Assembly (NCBI RefSeq): GCF_019097595.1
Contig: NC_080710.1
Span: 4,533,280 to 4,597,279, forward strand
DNA length: 64,000 nucleotides
Source of the DNA: Hemibagrus wyckioides
Lineage: Eukaryota; Chordata; Actinopteri; Siluriformes; Bagridae
Reading direction: 5' to 3'
Positions 1 through 12,690 of the stretch are shown in pieces. Made by a program: the position numbers and the translations under genes. Under the pieces are notes generated by a model. It worked only from the letters and a program-made list of their open reading frames with translations. It was not told the DNA's origin and searched no databases. The first letter of the stretch is position 1; each line of letters starts with the position of its first letter.

Positions 1-190
1 TCCGGGTAATTGACCAGAAGACCCAGCACCGCCAAGCTGTCACCGTTGGGCCCTTGAGCAAGGCCCCCAACCCACTCTGCTCCAGGGGCACTGCATCATG
101 GCTGACCCTGCGCTCTGACCCCAACCCCCAAGGATGGGATATGTGAAGAAAGAATTTCACTCTGCAGTAATGTATATGTCACAAATAAAG
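1..190 (+). repeat. Interspersed SINE/LINE-tail-like repeat fragment
   Basis: The GC-rich start (gcaaggcccccaaccca, tgctccaggggcactg, atggctgaccctgcgctctg) followed by a 'gaatttcactctgcagtaatgtatatg' type end and 'acaaataaag' looks like the 3' part of a widespread teleost interspersed repeat. It is cut by the window edge. A related piece in the opposite orientation lies near 62.6 kb. The family name is not assigned. Confidence 0.5.
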
Positions 191-344
191 ACAACTTTAA
201 CTTATTTAAGAGAACTAGCTGATTATCATCTAATAGCATATATAAGTGTACGTACGGCACGGCGCGCTGGGCGAAGGAAAGATACTCAACTAGAACATCT
301 AACCCCTTGTTCTCCTCATTGAGGAATTCTTGAGCCCACCTAAA

Positions 345-364
345 AAGAGAGAGAGAGAGAGTGA

Positions 365-408
<44 letters not shown>

Positions 409-414
409 GAGAGA
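345..414. repeat. (GA)n microsatellite
   Basis: About 70 bp of near-perfect GA dinucleotides with a few interruptions. From here to 1.57 kb nothing else was recognised. The region should belong to an intron of the formin-like gene. Confidence 0.95.
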
Positions 415-1319
415 CTCTATAGGACAATTATTCCAATGTGACAACATTGTAATTATAAGTAAATTGAGGACATTTATACGGTGGCCAAGAAGTGCAAAAC
501 AAAATAACAAATCAGATAACACGAGGAGAATTCAGACCTAGCGGAAAAGGTAGGTATAGTTTGAGAATGGAACTCTTACCTCTGACTGGATGAGACATCT
601 GTCACTCAGGATATACAAGCAGTAGTAAATTGTGTATCTATTTTTATTTCTTGTACATGTGTAGAGTTCTGCCTTCACTTTAAACCATTTCATTTGATAG
701 TGCAACTTCTTTTAAAGGAAATAACAAACATATATTTCTATTTATTAGAAAATGGAATTCATTCAGCGCTACTCTGAGGAAGGACGTTCATATGGAGTGA
801 TTTTGGATATACTGATAGTGTATCATGGCGTAAAGATTAGTTTTCAATCTCTAAAAACACATCTGAAGAACACAGGAATGTTTTGAAGACCAAACTATTC
901 CAGATTAAAGGATGTAAGGAGCGCTATAAGAGCAGAGCAGCTACTGCTGGACTTCCTGTAAATCCTGAGTGACCGATGTCTCGTCCAATCAGAGGGAAGA
1001 ATTCCATTCACAAACTATACCTTTTCCACTTTGTCTAAATTGTTCTTGTGTTTTTGGATTTGTTATTTTGTTTTGTACTTCTTGGCCACCGTACATTTAA
1101 GACAATTTAGAAAAATATCTTCACCATTTTACGAGAAGAATCATGTTTTGTTGGTGAAGCTCATTCCACCACATCAGCACTTGTATTTTTCCCGTTTTTG
1201 GTTTATTTTTTTCTGTTGATGTTGTAAATGTTGATGTGGTAGATTTAACTAAGTTTAATGCACTAAGAAAAAGTTCATTAATATTTTAACACTAAAGTAA
1301 GTCACATAATATAAAATGT

Positions 1320-1470
1320 TTAGTGTTTTATTCCTCTTATATCCTAGAAATCGGAATTATCAAAGAACAATATAGCACTGTTTTTTTTTTTTTTTACCTG
1401 TTATTAGTTACTTTAAATGTTGTGGAACATAAAATTGATTCATTTCCTGTAACTTCATTCCATACTTGAT
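1320..1470. repeat. TTTATTCCTCTTATA-type interspersed repeat
   Basis: The stretch has 'tttattcctcttatatc', then 'agcactg', then 'aaatgttgtggaacat'. The same ordered landmarks recur at about 6.69-6.85, 11.49-11.60 and 31.85-31.96 kb, and the first of them at 20.37 and 63.81 kb. It behaves as a dispersed repeat family of unknown class. Confidence 0.5.
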
Positions 1471-1574
1471 AAACAATAAAATGTAATATTTTGGCTAGTG
1501 TACATCTTCTATAATTCTTTTCTTCTCTGATCTTTAATATTTTTATATGTTTCATGGCTTTAGTTGTGGGAAAT

Positions 1575-1597
1575 TGTGTGTGTGTGTGTGTGTGTGT
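1575..1597. repeat. (TG)n microsatellite
   Basis: A dinucleotide run lying just downstream (minus strand) of the splice donor of the formin-like exon at 1607-1680. Confidence 0.9.
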
Positions 1598-1606
1598 CTT
1601 TCTTAC

Positions 1607-1680
1607 CCAATATGATTGGTCCTTAAGGATATTTCCAGCTCTCTCAGGACTTGTGTGGCCTCTTGTACACGTCTCTTAAA
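1607..1680 (-). CDS. fmnl1: Formin-like (FMNL1-type) exon, DAD-interacting/GBD region
   Basis: This 74-bp exon reads [12 protein letters not shown]...LRTNHI on the minus strand, a segment typical of the N-terminal GTPase-binding/FH3 region of formin-like proteins. It is bounded by an acceptor (tatgccag) and a donor (gtaaga) and ends in phase 2, with the Gly codon split. It follows the exon at 2065-2145. In other FMNL1 proteins about ten residues (a DWMSNLG-like segment) lie between the two, and I could not find them in the intervening 380 bp. The next exon (expected to start WVQEFL) was not found, so the gene continues beyond the left edge. Confidence 0.85.
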
Positions 1681-2064
1681 CTGGCATACATTTAAGGAAA
1701 ATCATTAATATGACACACGCTCTCACTCTCATGTGTTGCTATATTCGTGTGTACCAAATGTTCTTATACACAGCCATGTGTCAAAATGACTGTATTTAGC
1801 CTTTAATTTTACTATTTACGTTTCCTCATGCATACACACAAATATAAACATGCTAAATCCCTAATATGCTGAAAACATAATGAGCTTTCCATTATTTTTT
1901 TACTGCAGTTCCTTATTCGGGGGCCAATATTTTTGCCACTCTTTAAGGAAAACGCAACAGCATTGCCAGGAAATAATGAATAAAATCTCACAAATGCCCC
2001 CACACACATGACAAAAAATGTAACAATATAATTTATTCTTTCTCGCACACACACACACACACAC

Positions 2065-2145
2065 CTTCCTGCTGCCTCCTTGCTCTAAAAAGCTCTTGAG
2101 TTTCTGCACGTAGGCTGATGGTGGATTTTTAACCTGAAAGCGCTC
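2065..2145 (-). CDS. fmnl1: Formin-like (FMNL1-type) exon 3
   Basis: An 81-bp exon coding ERFQVKNPPSAYVQKLK and then SFLEQGGSRK, flanked by an acceptor (tctcctcag) and a donor. Both ends are phase 0. 'QERFQVKNPP' is a hallmark of FMNL proteins. The SAYVQKLKSF...GGSRK version resembles FMNL1 more than FMNL2 or FMNL3, which have HTYIQKL. The donor GT is the first dinucleotide of a (GT)n tract, so the splice site is built into a microsatellite. Confidence 0.93.
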
Positions 2146-4205
2146 CTGAGGAGAGGAAACACACATACACACACACACAGTTAATGCAGTGAGTGTGTGG
2201 GAGGTATAACACACTCCAATTATTGAAAGAATGCACACACACATGCTGATATGTAGGACAGGGCAGACACATTCTGTTTCATCTAGGACATGGCTTTATG
2301 TTTGAGCATTAAAGAAAAAAATGGCAGATGGATAATGGTATCTTACTGAAATTATTTTATATACTTTATTTGCAATATCATTCATGAGGTAAAACATAAC
2401 TAAAAAAGCAATTATCCAGTATATCCATTGTTTAACTGTTATGAAAATAATAAATATATTCATAAAAATCATCTTGGAAGACTTGTTGAAGTGTGAAGTC
2501 CAAGCACAAGCACCAGAAAAGGTCTGCAGCAAACAGTGAAGAAGGAAAACAAATCTACCTACAGGAGCTTGCTGTCAATCATGAGCCAATCCAACAAACA
2601 TAAAACATTCAGTTGCTCAGCAGCAAGGGGAATCAGCACCCAACCCATCTGCCTCCAAGAGCCTAAGACCTATCCCTTACATATCCCCTGATACTGGCTC
2701 CTGCCAAAGAGCAGGAGTGTGGGTGTATCACAAAGACGAAAGAAAATGACCTCCATTTTTACAGTATAGTCTGACTGTAGGTAAAGAAAGGGCAGCTTGT
2801 GCCTCGGCTGGTTGCAAAGCCTGGGAAGAGTGTATAGGGATTGATCAAGACTCCACTGACATTGCTGCAGTATCTGGCCTGTGGGACTGGGCACTGCAGT
2901 CTCCTGTATCAAGTCATGCCTTGGTTTTATAACCACTTCAATGTCACTATCAGAAAATAAGTCATACCTTTCCTGGTGGTACCCCGAAGGGTATATCTAT
3001 TACATCCAGACACCTCCTCTGATACTAGACCATTGCCCCAAAACACAAGACACAAAGAAAATTCGGCACAAGAAAATGACCTCCTTTGTTATCACGTAGT
3101 TCGACTGTATGGACAACAAGAGCTAAAGTGGGCATGCCTGTTTGTGTGTCAGTTGATTGTCAAAGCCTTTGAGATGTATAGGAATTGATCAAGAAAGAAC
3201 TACATCTTCAATGCCTCAAAGGACTCGGTATCATACCAGAAATCAACAGATGAAAGGGTCCTATTAATCTTTGACCTCTGGTAGAACTCCACTGGTACTG
3301 ACTGATCTAAGGAGCCTTCATACATATTAAATCCTGCCAAATTAGTACTTCAAGAAAAAAAAAAAGTTAAAGCCTTGGAACTGCTTTGCATTCTTCCTTA
3401 TGACCTCAGGACCTGGATTGAATAACCAGAGCTAACTGGACTGACAGACCTGCCCCTGATCATTATTGCCTGCAAATCCCATACAGACCCTATTCATAAT
3501 TTCTGAAAGAGGTACTTAAGAACACGAGACACCGCATGTTCTAAAGGTAACCAAAAGATACAATCTGGCCAGAACATCTTGCTTCTCCAAGACCTCCTCA
3601 AAATCTCCACCAGGATGTTTTTTCTTCTTATCATTTCTAACCAAGGGTGCATATCACTTCCTTGCCAACTTCATAATGTGAAAGTAAAGGAGCAAGACTT
3701 GATGGTTCAATGGACCACAAGACCAACTTACATCATGTTCTTACTCAGTTCCCATCTGTATTGCAGTAAAAGGTGGGACCAAGTACTAAAATTTACCATC
3801 CATGTGAAGTACCTAATACCTGTCCAGTACTGGGTACTTCAAGAATGACAGATTGGATTGTGTTTTCAGCTGGTCACACTGGAGATCCTCTTCATTAATC
3901 CTCTTGGTCTGTTGGAGTTCATATTCATTTGGCCTACAATCAATGAACCTGGTACTTGCAAGGAACTGAAACTGAAGATGCTCCATGTATCTGGAAGATG
4001 AAGCACCGTCCGTTATGGCCTTTGCTTGTATAACCTTGAGTTTGCAGAAAATCCAGAAGACCTTTGATATTTAGCATGATGGAACCAAAAACCACATGGT
4101 TTGCAATCACTGCCATGCCACTAACAGCTCTAACAGATGACCTAGTCTCTTAGGGCTCACTGGGTCACCTCTCTAATGCAAGAATGTATGTGTGGATGTG
4201 CATAC

Positions 4206-4289
4206 CTGGTCACAGACTAACTCCCACTTCTTCTCACTGTTGTACTGGAGGAGCAGTTTCACTTTATCAGGAGGCAGGTTCATGGAGTT
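4206..4289 (-). CDS. fmnl1: Formin-like (FMNL1-type) exon 2
   Basis: An 84-bp exon coding [13 protein letters not shown] and then [15 protein letters not shown], with acceptor ctttctag and donor gtatgc. It joins in frame to exon 1 and to exon 3, rebuilding the continuous FMNL N-terminus (ERF-x-x-x-L-N-x-MNLPPDK...CDQERFQVKNPP). The exon is too short to stand out as an open reading frame and was found by looking for the family motif. PDKV at this point favours FMNL1. Confidence 0.93.
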
Positions 4290-4476
4290 CTAGAAAGAGA
4301 TATTGCAAACTTAGTTTATGGCATTTAATGGGGTACAGGGTCTTGGTTTACTTGATTAGCCTACATTCTTAAATTCAATAATATCTAGTTATTCAACCTT
4401 AGTTTTGCTTTATTTCTTGACTGACTTAGTTTTCCTTTATTTCTTGATTCACTTGGGGAGTGAAGGCTGGTCCATG

Positions 4477-4650
4477 TGATCCGATCCAACAGACGAGCTA
4501 CTGTTGCTCAAATTGCAGAAGACGTTATTGCTGGTTCTCATGAAAGAGTGTCAGAATACACAGTGCAGGATGGGTCAGGGTTGTTTCGGCAGCAAAAGGG
4601 GGACCAACACAATATTAGGCAGGTGGTCTTAATGTTATGCCTGGTCGGTG
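4477..4650 (+). mobile_element. Internally deleted Tc1-like transposon remnant
   Basis: The left part reads RRATVAQIAEDV-like residues, a helix-turn-helix start typical of a Tc1-family transposase. It jumps directly to a transposase C-terminal tail (GLFRQQKGD, an LFRQQKGGPT-type end) followed by a terminal inverted-repeat-like sequence (ggtggtcttaatgttatg, then cctggtcggtg). The whole catalytic core is missing. This is the right half of a common teleost Tc1 repeat family inside fmnl1 intron 1. Confidence 0.6.
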
Positions 4651-5799
4651 GACCTACCCATGTAGAGAACTCACTAATCTGGATGATTTTATGGCAGATT
4701 TTATGGGTGATTTTCAGCAGATTTTATGGGTGAACTACTGATTTTTCTTCGTAGTTTTCAAAATGCATATTGTGTGAGCATTTCTACATGGACATTCTAT
4801 GTCTTATGCTTTTTATGGCTCCCAGTTTTCCCAGAGGTTGTCTGTGTTGACTGTGGATCAAGTGTGTGTGTGTATGAGTGTAGGTGAGGTAATTCCTCTA
4901 ATGAAAACACTCATGCTGTTCATTTATTATTCAGCAGATTGCCGTAAGTGCTGTAGATGATCTACAGCTTTAAAAGGAGATTAGTGGAGTCCAAATACAC
5001 ATATAAACACACACGCTAGTTCCGTATCATATACACTTCAAATGTATTGTACAGACAGACAAACAGATGACATCCCAAAGTACATCCCAAAATTTTAAAT
5101 TAATTAGTTCTTTAAATGAGTAAAACGCATTTGACAGATATTTTACCATCTCACTGAACATCAGAACTGAGTCTGAAAATGGTAATAACTCCATAAAATT
5201 GGAGACAATAGAGAATGTATTGTAATTGATAGTATTGTTTTATGGTTTTTCTTTTTAGCTGGAAGTTAATTATATCTGTTCCTAAATAAGAAAAATGCAA
5301 AAACACACCGTCGTTACATAAGGAAGCAAAACATTGACTATGAGACTCAACAAGGAAACATAGATATTAAATAGAAACAAAATGTTGAACAAAAACCATT
5401 TACAGTTCAAATAAAATATTATTTAAAAAAAAAGTTTAATGGCAAATTAGCAGATAAAACAAGGACGATTTTTAATCAGAACTTTTAAACAGACATTTTT
5501 TTTCTGCACAGCCATGTTACTATTTGTGTTCTGACTTGTGCTGAAACATAGACATCCCTCCACAGACTTGTGAAATCACAAATCATCACAACAGGTATTT
5601 ACTGAGATCTGGGACGTTCCTGCCGCCGCCCCGCATGTCAACAACTCCGCATCAACCGGAAGTTTGACAGATTGGATGCTCAGGCTAAAGAATCTGTCAC
5701 GCTTTTGTTCTTGACATGCTCAACATTTTTTCATGGTACCTTTTGATGTCTGTTGAAAACCACTGAACGGACAAGACTGCTCATCCTATTAGGTCACTT

Positions 5800-5990
5800 C
5801 CACCTGCAGCAGGTGGGAAGCATTGCCACCTCACAGCTCCAGGGTTCTCAGTTCGATCCTGAGACTGGAGTGCTCTCTGTTCCCCCAGTGACTATGTGGG
5901 CTTCCTCTAGGTTCTCTGGTTTCCTCCCACCTCCCAAAAACATGTCGGTAGGACCAGTTGTAAACAATTACGAACAATAAAAGCCACTCA
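5800..5990 (-). repeat. Teleost SINE-like repeat (reverse orientation)
   Basis: The phrase 'ggtttcctcccacctcccaaaaacatg' and the preceding 'cacctcacagctccagggttc' are the reverse complement of the repeat seen at 29,370-29,720 and 35,310-35,590 (gtttttggactgtgggaggaaacc type). Short open frames here are accidental. Confidence 0.7.
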
Positions 5991-6418
5991 GGATTAGAGC
6001 GTAAACATAACCATGTATCAAAAACATTGCTTTTAAAAAATAACCACAAACCCCCGATTCTCCTGTGGAACTTCCTGTGGATTTTACTTAAAATTACCTT
6101 TTAAAATCGGGCACACGCCCACACGTGTTCCTGTGAGTGTGATCTCATTAGCATAGTGTTACGGTATGGCCTGTATTACATATCGGATGTGTGGGAGAAG
6201 ATGCACTGCAGTAACGCACCCTGAGGATATCGCTAACACACACTTTCTTGATTTCTCATTCTGCCAAGTTCTCACTCACTCCAGACACTCACGCAGACTT
6301 TTTTTTTTTTTTAAACGTCCCTAAAATAGTTCTGTTCTTCTTCTTTAATAGGACATGGGGTTGGGCAGCAGGAGACAGAGTCTCGAGGACATACACAATG
6401 TCTCTCTCTCTCTCTATC

Positions 6419-6565
6419 TGTGTGTGTGTGTGTGTGTGAAACACAGCTCATTAATCTTTCTTCAGCTTAGGGCTAGGGATAGATAAATAATCTCAGATCA
6501 ATAAACAGATATCAGAGTTGCAGGCACAAGGTCTTTATTATTCCACACACACACACACACACACA
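6419..6565. repeat. Paired (GT)n and (CA)n microsatellites
   Basis: A (GT)10 run ends at 6438 and a (CA)n run covers 6545-6565, about 105 bp apart in inverted orientation within fmnl1 intron 1. Confidence 0.85.
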
Positions 6566-7069
6566 ATGATGATGGTTGATTAATAAGTAAGGGAAAAAAA
6601 AAAACTTCAGGGCATACAGTTATAAGTAAAATAATTAACGACACAGTGGTGTAAAGATGTTCATTATTTTCCCATAAGCCCTCAAGTGATTTATTCCTCT
6701 TATACCCCAGCAGTTTTATACAATAAACAGTAACACAGAATGCTTTTTGTCTGTTTCGGTTACATTTAATGTTGTGGAATATATGCAAGAGAGAGAGTTA
6801 GTTCCTGTTATCACTTACATTACAGCACTAGTTAATAAGAGAAACAAACAAACAGTGACATTGGAGACTCCTTCTTACATCCATTTTATACAGTATTATA
6901 TGATTCTGATTCTGAATCCTCTGATTATGTAGAGCATCTGCCATATAAGCCTCTGTTTAAGTTTTAACTACAGAAACAAGCTTAAGTTCAGATTTTGATC
7001 ATAACACTGGATTTTGTGCAAAAAAACCCCCCATGAATAAAAAAAAATAAATAAATGAGCAGATAAATA

Positions 7070-7070
7070 A

Positions 7071-7160
<90 letters not shown>
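7070..7160. repeat. (GATA)n microsatellite
   Basis: About 22 perfect tetranucleotide units. The open frame across it (IYLS repeats) is an artefact. Confidence 0.98.
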
Positions 7161-7423
7161 CCCCTCTTTGATGGTTACAGATATAATCTTCTTTAAGGTT
7201 TTCATAAAGGATGAAATCAAAACTGTCGTTGGAAAAAACCCACAGCAGGTGAATAAAAATCCACTGGTTCTAAAACATCCATAACCATATTTCACTCCAT
7301 TAACTGATTGGGCCCTTTGGATAATTAAGCATACGTCTATCTTGAATAATCCCCTCTACTAATCTCTAATGAGAGTCTATTGATTATGAAGCATACTGTA
7401 AGAGTTTGTTTCTATACGCTAAC

Positions 7424-7560
7424 CAGGCACTTTATTAGGAACACCTGCTTGGTTTTGAAATCAGCCGATCGAGTGAGGCTGACTGTGAAGACGCAGGTCA
7501 AGAGCTTTGGGTTGACATTTGCGACAAACGTTAGAGAAACTGATGTCCTCTGAACATTCC
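7424..7560. repeat. TTTATTAGGAACACC-type repeat remnant
   Basis: The phrase 'ggcactttattaggaacacctg' is a recurrent end sequence of Tc1-like teleost repeats. No coding remnant was seen beside it. The remaining part of fmnl1 intron 1 to 9.38 kb shows no recognisable feature apart from short A/T runs. Confidence 0.4.
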
Positions 7561-9385
7561 TTCTGAAGGGATTTGTGCATTCTGAGATGCTTTTTAGCTC
7601 AGCGTGGTTGTAACAAGTGGTTTATTTGACTCAGATTGGCACCATCAAAATAACTCAGATTTTCCCCCTGATTCTAATGGTTTAATGTGAACATTAACTA
7701 AAGCTCTTGATCCTATGCATTGCACTGGATGAAGGTTTGTTTTGATATAAATACACACTGTCAGATTCAACTCGAAGTCTAAGAGATTAGGGCTTTGTTT
7801 GGTCCATGGGAGCACCACAGGAAAAAAAAATACGAGCAGTACTGAGTAGCATGACGGCTTGATTTATGGGTTATGGTTAGCGCCGGGACGAGATGATTTG
7901 ATTAATATGGAAAGCAGCACAGAAATAAAAAGCTAACTGAATGTGAAAAGGCCCAATGATACCAACCACACAGCTGTGCCACAGGCGAGCTTCATGATAA
8001 CAGAAAGGTTGTTGTTACATTTAGCAGGTTAATAATCCTGAGGACAAAACAAATTTGTGTTTCCTTTGCTTGCAGCTTTACAATACTGATTAACAAAAGA
8101 GTAGCACAAAAACCATAAACAAACACAATGCTGGTGAGCAGCAAGTACTATTGTGTATCTAGACGAGTAGTCAATAGACAAGATTATCGTGATTTAGTTT
8201 TGCAACAATGTTTATTTAATTAATTAATTTATTTTTTAAGCTACCAGCTCTGTTTGAAGGAGAAGCATCTACATGACTGATTCACAAACAATCCAAAGTT
8301 AATCACATGCTCTTCATGCCTTATTTATGAAAGGGTGAATATGGTGTTCCTCAAGGCTCAGTACTAAGCCGGAACTACATTTTTACTTATGTTACGTCTG
8401 GGTGCAATATATACACAAACATATTGCACACGAGTCCCAGAGTTCACTCCTTCATCAGTGGTTGATTATTTTCCCTAAATGTATGAATATAGCTATATAA
8501 GTAGTTTTTTTGTCCATTGATTTCACGTTGGCTACTGACTACTGATGAAGCTGCTTTGTGGCATGCAGACAGCATCTCTGGCATGTCGAGATTATGAGGC
8601 TGTCGTCACTGGCTCACTGTGGTACATATTATAAATACCTCCACAAAGATGATCTGATGATCTTCAGTGGATCTGGCTGTCAGTCCTGCATGATACAATC
8701 CTGTTTTGCATACACACACACACACGCATGCTTTGGGGCTGTACAATGCTGCTTGGTGTCCTCTCCAGTGTTCTGGTATGCAAATATTCGTGAAGCGGAA
8801 GCAGAATTGAAATACCAGGAAAAGTGAAATCTCGAGTTTTTCACTTTGCTGATGTTCACGTGGTAACGAACTTTATGTCAATATTTGAATAAATATACAA
8901 GTCATGTGCTCCACTTACTCTATAACTGGAGTTGAAAAAAACCTTTTTAATTTTTTCTTGCTTTATCAATCTACATTATTAATCTAAAGAGAGAGAGCAA
9001 AGAATAAGGCTGGGTTGAAAGGACACAGCTATAACGTAACAGGAACATTAAAGGTGCATTAGGCAAGATGTTTACTCTGGATTTTCCTCTATACTAATTC
9101 AGGCTGCTTCACACATTCTCACTTTCCTACTAAAAAAAGACACTTTGATTCCTCTTACATGACAGCAACTTGAGAACAAGCATGTGTTTTACTCCATGTG
9201 TATGTTTTTTTACTTGCCCTCTGTTTTTTGGGGTAGGCAAGCAAACATCATACATGTTCATGGATGCCTGAAGGAAAGCAAATTTCACATATGGCAGCTT
9301 TAAGGGGCTCTTTAAGGTGGCATTGAGATGATTCAGATTTGTATTCAGGATACAGTCAGTATGTTATGTTCTGTGTGGTACTCAC

Positions 9386-9541
9386 CAGCACTGAGCTAAA
9401 CCTCTCCTCCAGCTCCTCCTCTGAAGGCAGGGGCAGTTTAGGTCCAGGAGGTTGTTTGAAGCCGCCGAGGCTGGACGAGTTTTGGGCCCCTTTCACTTCT
9501 CGGCTGGATGACACCTCCATGCCACCTGAAGCGTTCCCCAT
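9386..9541 (-). CDS. fmnl1: Formin-like protein, first coding exon (fmnl1-type)
   Basis: This is the first coding exon of a formin-like gene running leftward out of the window (exons 9386-9541, 4206-4289, 2065-2145, 1607-1680). Formin-like proteins are cytosolic actin nucleation/elongation factors controlled by Rho GTPases; FMNL1 is prominent in blood cells (family knowledge). The 52 residues start MGNASGG, matching the N-myristoylation start (MGNA) of the family. They continue through a Ser/Pro-rich linker to LPLPSEEELEERF, the conserved entry to the GTPase-binding domain. The exon ends exactly on a codon before gtgagt and joins in frame to NSMNLPPDK. Only about 130 residues of a roughly 1,000-residue protein are present here. 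Calling it fmnl1 rather than another paralogue is inference from a few residues. Confidence 0.93.
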
Positions 9542-10200
9542 GATTCTTTAAATCACTCGTCCACCCTCTACTGAGATGAGGATGCTGGCTCTTTTAAGCT
9601 CGTTCACATTTGAGAACCCAGGAGAACCATGATGTCCAGTCCAGAGGTCCAAGTCATGAACTGACTATTAATCCTTAATAGAGCATCATCCTTCTCAAGA
9701 CACCTCAATCTGGAGTAATAAAGAAAGCTCAAGAGTCACATGATTAATGTGACTCTAACTAAATCTCATCTAACATCTTGTCTTTGTGTTTAATCTCCCA
9801 TTGGAGTGAGGAATGCAATAATAAAATAAATAAGTATATAATAAAAGAGTGTCAGGACAGGAGAGGTCGAGATGATCCAGCGTTACTCTGAACTCACTCA
9901 CTCTGCACCAGAATATACACAGAGACTGCTAGTAAGGACACTCCTGGGTCCTAGTGCAGTCGAGTTATTCTTCCTGCAAGTGTGTAAAGTTGCTCATGTT
10001 CCTTGGAGTTCATGTCTAACGTTGTTGTTTGTGGGCGTGGCTTACAGGCCAGTTTTATTTTGCTGGACAAAGGTAGAATCATGCAGCCAAAAACAAATGA
10101 CAGGACATACATGAGACTGCGTCTGTGCGCTTGCTCGTGTAGAAGTAGAGAAACTCGTACCCAAAAAAAGGTGGCTAGAATCTGCTAGATGATGTGGTAG
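9542..10200 (-). other. Upstream region of the formin-like gene
   Basis: About 650 bp of 5' flank or 5' UTR. No clear TATA box or upstream coding exon was recognised. Short open frames here have no family features. Confidence 0.35.
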
Positions 10201-10221
10201 CCCAATTTGAATATTCAAATA

Positions 10222-10460
10222 GTTTCAAGGTTCAAGAGTTTATTGTCATACAGGTATGTACAGGAAACTTGTCTGTTGCACCAGACAATAAAACTCTTAC
10301 TCTGTGAATCCTCCCAACAGCCTGGACACAAGTTATAAGGACATGAGGAAAGAATAAAAAAGACACAAGACACGAATTTACAAACAGTCGAAATGCAAAA
10401 AACGAAATTCTGTGTGTGTAAAGTGTGAGGCGTAAACATGGAAGACAAAGCATGAGGTAG
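10222..10460. repeat. LINE-tail-like interspersed repeat
   Basis: The phrase 'gttcaagagtttattgtcata', followed by 'ccagacaataaaactcttactctg' and an A-rich end, resembles the 3' UTR of teleost LINEs in reverse. The assignment is weak. From here to 11.4 kb only A/T-rich unremarkable sequence is seen. Confidence 0.4.
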
Positions 10461-12104
10461 ACTGGGTCTGTGTTATTCACCTTTATCTGTATGATACACA
10501 AATATCCATCAAGGTCATTTGCATAGTAAATAGTCCAACACCGACACGCCCTGCGGATTATTTAACCTCTTTATTGCACATGGTAGATTTTTATGCTACC
10601 ATTTCACAGTCATTATAGTTTTTTTTTGTCTGATGCATGCAGTAGTCTAGTAACGGAGTAGGAGGTGTTGATTAAAGACTCATGAAGTGTATCTCGATCC
10701 TCAGCTGAAACGCTGACATGATGCTCATTCACGTGGCATCATCACAGGACAGAGATACAACTCTGTCCACAGGAAACCGACATGGATATAATCCATTTTT
10801 TCATTTACAAAGAACGTGAATCAACACGTCTTGTAAAAGAATTCACATCAAAATCACACGTAACTACAGATTTTTTAAAAAGTCAAAGAAGGTGCGGAAA
10901 CAATTCAGAATAATGACTATTATTAATAAAATTGCATTATGAATGACCATTTTGAAAAAAAAAGCAAAAATGTAATATTCGCGACAAATTTCTAGAAACA
11001 TTTATTTGTACGAATAAATAACAAAATACACAGATATGATGTAATTTTCTCTATGATGTATTAAAAGTTTTTAAAACACCTAAAATGTTTGCCAAATTTC
11101 CTAGATTCATTTAATAATTAAACGTTTAATGCTTATTATTACAAATTATTTTTACTTATTCCTTTTTATCCACACCAAATTGCCCAAACGTCTGATGATC
11201 GATATCTTATCCATTTAAATGTGGAAAGGGTTAATGTGGTGATTTTTTAAGGTGTAGGCAGTGACCCCTGGTGGACAGCTTCTGATACTGCAAGGGCGCA
11301 TCGTTATTTGTATAATCACAAATAATTAAATAAAAATAAATAAATAAATGGAATTCACGTCTACATATGTTTTAGATATTAATATTGAGGCATTGTAATC
11401 GCTCCTTTTGATAATTAAAGGGTATTGCCTCCCCCTACACTTTCAGCCCCAGAAACAACTTCTCTATATCTATTTAAATTACATTTTATTTATTCCTCTT
11501 TTACCACAGCACTTTGCCAACACGGATGATGTTATTAATTAATGCTTAACATTTATAGCACATTTATAGTAACATTAAATGTTGTGAAACATTATTTCAA
11601 AACATCTACGAATTCCATAAATGTGAATGTAAATGTATTTAGCGCTGTCGTTTTTCATTTGTAGATAGTGACCCCTAGTGGATAAATTCCGATACGGTAG
11701 AAGCCACAAATTTTAGCTGAAAAATAAGCACGATAAAATAAAATAAAATAAAAATACTTGCAGTTGAAATTTCAAATTTAATTATTCAGATTTTAAAATA
11801 TTAATATTATAACAGTATATTCTTTCCCTATTTTTCCATCTTATCTCGAATGTTGTCCTTCAACTAACTGCAGTCATGTTCTTACTGTATGTCCTATTAT
11901 TTGTCAAATCTAAGGTTATTATAGTAGGTGCATTAGGATAAACTTGCATATAAATACTAGCACTGAACACTATTTAAAACACGTCATCCTGTGAACCTAT
12001 TGAATTTGATAGCTTTGTCGATTTCCACCTTCGGACCCAGAATTTGGTCATTTTGTCATTTTATACCACATGACCCACCATCTAGTGAGAGAAACACACC
12101 AGGT

Positions 12105-12310
12105 CAATTCAGCTCAAATTTATTCGTACAATTCTTTTTCTGTTACAGGATTCTGGATATAGATTAAAATCCCTTATGAGCAAGCCTGAGGCGACGGTGG
12201 CAAGGAACAACTCCCTGAGATGACATGAGGAAGAAACCTTGAGAGGAACCAGGCTCAAAAGGGACCCCATCCTCTTATGGGTGACACCAGATGATGCGAT
12301 TAGAATCATT
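12105..12310 (-). repeat. SINE-like repeat with conserved open frame
   Basis: The core 'cctgaggcgacggtggcaag' and 'gaggaagaaaccttgagagg' recurs, with variation, at 19.5, 26.4 and 45.95 kb, so it is an interspersed repeat. The 66-codon frame here is identical in the 26.3 kb copy, but that follows from the segmental duplication and is not evidence of coding. Confidence 0.7.
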
Positions 12311-12657
12311 ACAGTCCACAGATGGAGAAGAGTAATGGACTAAATGGACTAAATGTGCCGAAGTGACGACTGCAGTGATGACGATTACAGCAGCATTTTG
12401 TAGAGAGAAATCTTCTGCATCCAGGTGTCTTCTATCCAGTTAAGTAAAGGTGAGGATTTTTCTTCTTTTTTTATCTAGGAGTTAGAGAAAGACAGAACAG
12501 ATTGTTAGTTTTATACCACAGTGTTTATCAGAAGGTGCTTATTTTAACATGATACTTACTTAAATTTGAGCACCTCACCCTGGGTAGCCATCAGGTATAA
12601 TGGAGAAGGAAATGGTTTCCACATGATCATACCCTATGTGGATCTTCCTTCCTCAAC

Positions 12658-12690
<33 letters not shown>

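Noticed and set aside
5753..6049. Frames on both strands
   Set aside because: Both run through a common SINE-like repeat.
6999..7295. 98-codon frame with IYLS repeats
   Set aside because: Direct translation of the GATA microsatellite.
9339..9551. 70-codon plus-strand frame
   Set aside because: It is antisense to the first coding exon of the formin-like gene, which has clear family motifs and a donor site.
12109..12309. 66-codon frame identical at 26,345-26,545
   Set aside because: Lies in a SINE-like repeat within a segmental duplication; identity reflects recent duplication, not coding constraint.
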